Positions 59,987 to 64,000 of a stretch of DNA of 64,000 bases are shown one piece after another. The position numbers and the translations under genes were made by a program. The stretch's first letter is position 1; every line of letters begins with the position of its first letter. Source of the stretch: Chitinophaga pinensis (GTDB lineage Bacteria; Bacteroidota; Bacteroidia; Flavobacteriales_D; Crocinitomicaceae); contig CALPMT020000007.1 in the NCBI GenBank assembly GCA_943324745.2, positions 1-64,000 of the forward strand. The letters run 5' to 3'. The notes below the pieces were generated by a model. That model worked only from the letters and a program-made list of their open reading frames with translations, searched no databases and had not been told where the DNA came from.

Positions 59987-61534
59987 ATGGAACGAAGAAA
60001 CACAAACTATAAAATTGCAACTGACAAAGGACCGAAACGCCCATTAAAGCTCAATGATTTTGGACGAATACCACCACAAGCAAGGGATTTCGAAGAAGCG
60101 GTATTGGGTGCAATGATGCTAAACAAAGAGGTTGTAGATGAAGTAAAAAACATTTTACATCAAGCATGTTTTTACGATGTAAAACACTATTACATTTTTA
60201 AAGCGATTGAATTTTTACACAATGCTACACATCCGGTTGATCTATTAACGGTTTCAAATCAATTACGAAAAAATAATGAATTAGAATTAGCAGGTGGAAT
60301 TAGCTATTTGTCGCACTTAACAAATAGAATAGGAACAACAGCAAACGTAGAGTTTCATGCCCGAATTATATCGCAAAAATATGTTCAACGAGAAATCATT
60401 CGACTTTCATCTGAAATGCTAACGGATGCTTTTGATGATGCAGCAGATATTTTTGATTTGTTAAACAAAGTGGAAAAAGGCGTATTTCAAATTTATGCTG
60501 ACAACATGAAAAAGGATGTTGATGAAATGCAAAAAGTGGTGTTTGATGCCATTGGAGAAATCGAGGATGCACGAAAAAACAAAAGCGGTATTTCAGGTGT
60601 CGCAACCGGATTTTCTGACTTGGATCGTATAACATCAGGTTGGCAACGATCTGATATGATTGTTATTGCCGCTCGTCCAGCAATGGGGAAAACTGCTTTT
60701 ACACTTTCGATGGCTAGAAATTGTGCTGTTGATTATAAAAAAGGGGTTGCTATTTTTTCTTTAGAAATGTCATCTGTGCAACTTGTGAAACGATTAATCT
60801 CCAGTGAATCAAAAATTGATGCTTCCAAATTGCGGAAAGGTAATTTGGAAGATCACGAAATGCAACAACTTCACACACGTATCAAAAAACTGATTGAAGC
60901 ACCTATTTTCATTGATGATACACCTGGGATAAGCGTTTTTGATTTTAGAGCAAAATGTAGGAGATTAAAAAAAGAAAAAAACATTGAACTCATTATAATT
61001 GACTATTTACAATTGATGTCTGCAGGACCAAAAACGGGTAATGGTAACCGAGAACAAGAAATTTCCATCATTTCTAGAACAATTAAAGAAATAGCAAAAG
61101 AATTAAACGTTCCAATAATTGCACTTTCTCAGTTAAGTCGTTCTGTTGAAACTAGAGGTGGTGGCGGTGTACCAATGCTGTCAGACTTACGCGAGTCGGG
61201 ATCGATAGAGCAAGATGCAGATATTGTTTCTTTCATTTATCGTCCTGAAAAATATGGAATCACGCAAAATGAATCTGGTGAATCTAACCTAGGAGTTGCA
61301 GAATTGATTATTGCAAAGCACAGAAACGGAGATCTAGGAACTGTTCGTATGCAATTTGTAGGGAAATATGCACTTTTTAGGGATTTTGACACCTATAAAG
61401 ACGATTCAGCTATTAATGCTACGAGTTATAGTACAAATCAGAATAACGAGGGAAATTTCACTTTTCAAAGTAAAATGAATAAAACAAACGATTCATCTTT
61501 AAATGATTTTAACCTGGATGATGTGCCGTTTTAA
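59987..61534 (+). CDS. dnaB: Replicative DNA helicase DnaB
   Basis: Hexameric helicase that unwinds DNA at the replication fork. The 515-residue protein has the N-terminal domain with PPQARDFEEAVLGAMMLNKE, and the RecA-like domain with Walker A AARPAMGKTAF (about 225-235), Walker B LIIIDYLQLM, the ALSQLSRSVE and DLRESGSIEQDAD signatures and the C-terminal KHRNGDLG. It is longer than E. coli DnaB (471) with a polar Asn/Ser-rich tail. It begins 63 nt after the zinc-ribbon gene; its last four bases overlap the stop of the convergent gene. Confidence 0.97.
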   Translation: MERRNTNYKIATDKGPKRPLKLNDFGRIPPQARDFEEAVLGAMMLNKEVVDEVKNILHQACFYDVKHYYIFKAIEFLHNATHPVDLLTVSNQLRKNNELELAGGISYLSHLTNRIGTTANVEFHARIISQKYVQREIIRLSSEMLTDAFDDAADIFDLLNKVEKGVFQIYADNMKKDVDEMQKVVFDAIGEIEDARKNKSGISGVATGFSDLDRITSGWQRSDMIVIAARPAMGKTAFTLSMARNCAVDYKKGVAIFSLEMSSVQLVKRLISSESKIDASKLRKGNLEDHEMQQLHTRIKKLIEAPIFIDDTPGISVFDFRAKCRRLKKEKNIELIIIDYLQLMSAGPKTGNGNREQEISIISRTIKEIAKELNVPIIALSQLSRSVETRGGGGVPMLSDLRESGSIEQDADIVSFIYRPEKYGITQNESGESNLGVAELIIAKHRNGDLGTVRMQFVGKYALFRDFDTYKDDSAINATSYSTNQNNEGNFTFQSKMNKTNDSSLNDFNLDDVPF

Positions 61535-62136
61535 TTAGATGCAATCTTCCACAAACATTCTGTTTTATTCACAGGCAACAACTCTACCATAAATTTATCA
61601 CTTGGAAAAACAAATGCAATCTGATTATTTTCATCTTTGATGATAAGTGAGTTATATTGAATTTCAACGGTTCCTACTATGTTTAATTCTTTGAAAACGT
61701 TTGATGATTGGCTTAATGATTCTTCGATTGGTTTGATAGTAAGGTCATACACTCCTGTAAAAACGTTTTGCTTATCCAATTCAAAACGAGCATCTAACAT
61801 TTTCTCAAATTGATTTTTTTCATACGATCCAAATCCCCCTTTTTCATGTTCACTTAACGCATTTAATTTATTGATAAGTGCAACGGAAACTAATTCTTTG
61901 TAATCTTCATGTACATTTACCAAATGTAAAAAATACCAAGGAAATTTTTCGCTCAATTTATCTATTGCAGCTTCAAAAGTCGAATATTCATTCTTAATTG
62001 CAATATTCATTCCCTCATCCGAAAAATCGGTTTCGTTATGGTTGTAAATATAGACAGTTCCAGTTTTTCTTTTCTCACGATAGATAGCTATGGATCCTCC
62101 TTCTCCGCCAATTTCAAAAATACATTCTTGTTTCAT
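61531..62136 (-). CDS. Protein of unknown function
   Basis: A 201-residue soluble protein with a glycine-rich beginning (IFEIGGEGGSIAIYREKRK) and a beta-rich end. No catalytic motif is recognised. It overlaps the dnaB stop by 4 nt in convergent orientation. The start MKQECIF follows an A/T-rich spacer; no TAnnTTTG box is obvious. The family is unknown to me. Confidence 0.65.
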   Translation of the reverse strand: MKQECIFEIGGEGGSIAIYREKRKTGTVYIYNHNETDFSDEGMNIAIKNEYSTFEAAIDKLSEKFPWYFLHLVNVHEDYKELVSVALINKLNALSEHEKGGFGSYEKNQFEKMLDARFELDKQNVFTGVYDLTIKPIEESLSQSSNVFKELNIVGTVEIQYNSLIIKDENNQIAFVFPSDKFMVELLPVNKTECLWKIASN

Positions 62137-62210
62137 TTCGTTTCTTTTAGGTAAAGTTACGTTTGTTAGTACGTAAAAATTTTATGCTTTACTATGCAAT
62201 AAACTTAAAA

Positions 62211-63038
62211 TTAATTGTGAATACTAAATTCCACTGATTTTAAAATGTCTTCATAAACATAATTATCTGAGATAGAAAAAAGTAACATTTCAGTTCGATA
62301 TAATTCTTCTGGATATTTATTCTCCCAAAGTAGTTGATGTACTTGTTTAATTAATAAGTTAAGTTCCTTATAAGCTTGCTTTTTATCTATAAAAACCTTT
62401 CTGTCGAACGTATTAATCATTTTTTTGTTCGCTAATGAATTTTCAGCAGTTGGATTGTATTTATCCTTCAAACCCAATCGAATCAATACATTCATATCAA
62501 AAGCCATCATCTTAGAATTTCTCCCATCAGGTATCGGAAAAAAATTGGACGACTCCCCATTTTTTAATAATATCCAATTTAAGGAATAAGCAACCCGAGA
62601 ATCATAGATAATCAATTCTTCAGGAAACATGAATGCTCCAACTTTAGACGAACTAGCAATTCTATCAAACGATATGTTGGCTTTATTAATAACGATTTCT
62701 TCTATTAATTTATCAGTTTCATTTCCGCCTGAAATCCCACCCCAATCTTTTATAATCCATTTAGCAAGTTCTATGAATTTCGTCTTATTAGTTTGATGCA
62801 AATGATGTAAGTGTTTTTTTACAATCTTTTTTAATCCCAATTCTTTTTCAAACTTCCCTGCAGGTGAAATTTCAGAAGAATTTGATTCAAATTTTCCTAA
62901 GAAATCCTGTTCATCTTGCGAAAGTATTTCAAACCCATACAAACCTTTAAGATTAGAATTCCAAGGATAAATAGATGGTAATGTATGTTTGATTTCTTCT
63001 AGATAATCAGCTATTATTTTTACTCTAGTTATATTCAT
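62211..63038 (-). CDS. Protein of unknown function
   Basis: A 275-residue soluble protein, mostly helical, with a conserved-looking stretch AKWIIKDWGGISGGNETDKL and AFMFPEELIIYDSRVAYSLN. No known catalytic signature is visible. A perfect palindrome GATAATTAGTTAATTATC lies 3 nt before its start codon, suggesting tight regulation. Its neighbours are also of unknown function, so no role can be proposed. Confidence 0.65.
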   Translation of the reverse strand: MNITRVKIIADYLEEIKHTLPSIYPWNSNLKGLYGFEILSQDEQDFLGKFESNSSEISPAGKFEKELGLKKIVKKHLHHLHQTNKTKFIELAKWIIKDWGGISGGNETDKLIEEIVINKANISFDRIASSSKVGAFMFPEELIIYDSRVAYSLNWILLKNGESSNFFPIPDGRNSKMMAFDMNVLIRLGLKDKYNPTAENSLANKKMINTFDRKVFIDKKQAYKELNLLIKQVHQLLWENKYPEELYRTEMLLFSISDNYVYEDILKSVEFSIHN

Positions 63039-63041
63039 GAG

Positions 63042-63059
63042 GATAATTAGTTAATTATC
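63042..63059 (-). promoter_or_regulatory. Palindrome at the start of the 62211-63038 gene
   Basis: GATAATTA-GT-TAATTATC is an 8-bp-arm inverted repeat covering the expected ribosome-binding position, so it could act as an operator or block translation as an RNA hairpin. Confidence 0.45.
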
Positions 63060-63211
63060 TCTTTAAACCTAAGTTTATTCATCGCCAATTCTTGACGTAG
63101 TTCAATAATTCTATAACGTTTCAATAAACGTTCTTTTATCAATTTTTTTAACGATACAGGTGCAATTAATTTCACTTTTTCTTCATGTTTTAATAGTAGT
63201 CTAACTAAGTG
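63047..63211 (-). pseudogene. Possible gene fragment, WYL-like C-terminus
   Basis: The minus strand has an open stretch reading HLVRLLLKHEEKVKLIAPVS then LKKLIKERLLKRYRIIELRQ before a TAA at 63047. The first part resembles the WCX end of WYL-domain regulators. Stops lie directly upstream and there is no start codon, so it would be a remnant. The similarity is short, so the call is tentative. Confidence 0.3.
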
Positions 63212-63313
63212 TTATCAAAACCCTTTGTAATTGGGGTATTAACCTTCATCTAAAGTAGTTCCTTCAGGTGAAATTTCGTATTCATCCGATTCACCATTGA
63301 ATAAAGGGTAATG

Positions 63314-63685
63314 CTACAACCCCAACGTATTTATCACGCGTTCTATAATAATCTGAATAATACGTTTATTCATTGTTTTGGAATTTTCTCTGTAAAAAGT
63401 GTATTCATCCAATGTAAAGCAACCAGAAATTAATCCAACCACTTCGCTTCGGATTGCATTTCCTTTAAAAAGAATGGTTTGAATAAATTGTTTTTTAGCT
63501 GCTCTGGTCAAATTTTGAAATGCAGCTTGACTTAACTCACTTTCCAAACGCAAGAAAAGTAAATCGTGTTGCATTTTAATAACCGGACGTAAGGTTGTGT
63601 TTTGAAATTTTTCCTCCAACGACATGTTTTCATTTACAAGCGCAGTTGGAATTTGTGGTCGAATGGAAGTTTTAGTTTGTAGCAT
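63314..63685 (-). CDS. Small helical protein of unknown function
   Basis: A 123-residue helical protein. The stretch NTTLRPVIKMQHDLLFLRLE, then LISGCFTLDEYTFYRENSKT and MNKRIIQIIIERV, resembles a small conserved Bacteroidota family I recall but cannot name. No signal peptide or membrane helix. An 11-bp inverted repeat lies 69 nt upstream. Confidence 0.55.
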   Translation of the reverse strand: MLQTKTSIRPQIPTALVNENMSLEEKFQNTTLRPVIKMQHDLLFLRLESELSQAAFQNLTRAAKKQFIQTILFKGNAIRSEVVGLISGCFTLDEYTFYRENSKTMNKRIIQIIIERVINTLGL

Positions 63686-63753
63686 AAAATGAATGTTTGT
63701 TTAAATGTAAATAAAATCTAGTGACATAGAAAAGATATTTAATGAAACTTTTA

Positions 63754-63778
63754 ATGTCATCACATATTGTGATGACAT
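63754..63778. promoter_or_regulatory. 11-bp inverted repeat, possible operator
   Basis: ATGTCATCACA and TGTGATGACAT pair perfectly around TAT, upstream of the minus-strand gene that starts at 63685. Confidence 0.45.
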
Positions 63779-63920
63779 ACAGATAAAAGCCAAAATCTTT
63801 ACTTCTTTTGCTGTTTCAGAACATGTAATAACAATGTTGTAATTAAAAAAAAGTATATTAAGTAGTTAGTTGATTGGATATATAATTGATTAATCATAGT
63901 AGGAAACTACTATAAATTAG

Positions 63921-64000
63921 ATTTTTTGAAGCAAACAAGAAATTAAAACCGCAGTTTACATTAGTAAATGAGAAGAGAAAGCTTTGCTTTCGAAGACCAA
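63921..64000. repeat. Intergenic repeat copy 3 (inverted) plus a second repeat
   Basis: GCAGTTTACATTAGTAAATG(AG) at 63951-63972 is the reverse complement of CTCATTTACTAATGTAAAC, matching copies at 2844 and 40987. GAGAAAGCTTTGCTTTCGAA(GACCAA) at 63975-64000 repeats 25720-25745. The window ends inside this text. Confidence 0.65.

Overview
The window looks like a chromosomal segment of a low-GC Bacteroidota, most likely a member of Flavobacteriales. The support is: repeated TAnnTTTG minus-7 promoter boxes 15-25 nt before start codons, a secreted protein with a type IX secretion sorting tail, a FISUMP-domain lipoprotein, a SusC/TonB-type receptor with a beta-barrel, and many Bacteroidota-type intergenic hairpins. 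A resemblance to Fluviicola/Crocinitomicaceae is only a guess from overall style.

Layout. 0-0.8 kb: end of an IS transposase, then a three-tRNA cluster (Ser, Pro, Arg, minus strand). 1.4-12.8 kb: core metabolism and stress genes (map, sucC, a dipeptide epimerase, a peroxiredoxin divergent from oxyR with a consensus OxyR site, a YhcG-type nuclease, an MFS exporter, a DnaJ/TerB protein, htpG). 13.0-17.2 kb: an M1 aminopeptidase bracketed by two related tandem-repeat arrays. 17.3-20.3 kb: a small unstable zone with a FISUMP lipoprotein, a decayed YoeB-type toxin-antitoxin pair and a fic gene, all separated by short palindromic repeats and a 175-bp direct duplication. 20.3-28.7 kb: a large T9SS cargo protein, an HTH protein, an AAA ATPase enclosed by two sets of three 15-bp iterons, hisS, hutH and small membrane or exported proteins.

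28.9-34.6 kb is the most striking region: a TonB-type receptor, three tandem double-glycine leader peptide genes each preceded by a conserved hairpin, and a peptidase-containing ABC exporter (C39 domain with C18/H91/D111). No maturation enzyme is visible, so this looks like an uncharacterised secreted-peptide (bacteriocin or signal) locus. 34.6-49 kb: a giant WG-repeat protein, a lipoprotein, an LRR-protein kinase, efp, an exported superoxide dismutase, two nucleotide-sugar SDR enzymes, an AAA/DUF4143 ATPase, a glycosyltransferase and asnB.

49-63.7 kb resembles a defence or accessory island: a WYL-domain regulator, a pair of DUF262 proteins (one with a GmrSD-like HNH domain) lying between two copies of a small gene, two further truncated DUF262 genes, several proteins of unknown function, two divergent zinc-ribbon paralogues and dnaB. 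A shared inverted-repeat motif (GNCA-N5-TGNC with CTA/TAG flanks) occurs in front of the WYL gene, the zinc-ribbon genes, the truncated DUF262 gene and dnaB, which suggests a small regulon. All functional statements are from reading the sequence and known family motifs; no database search was run.
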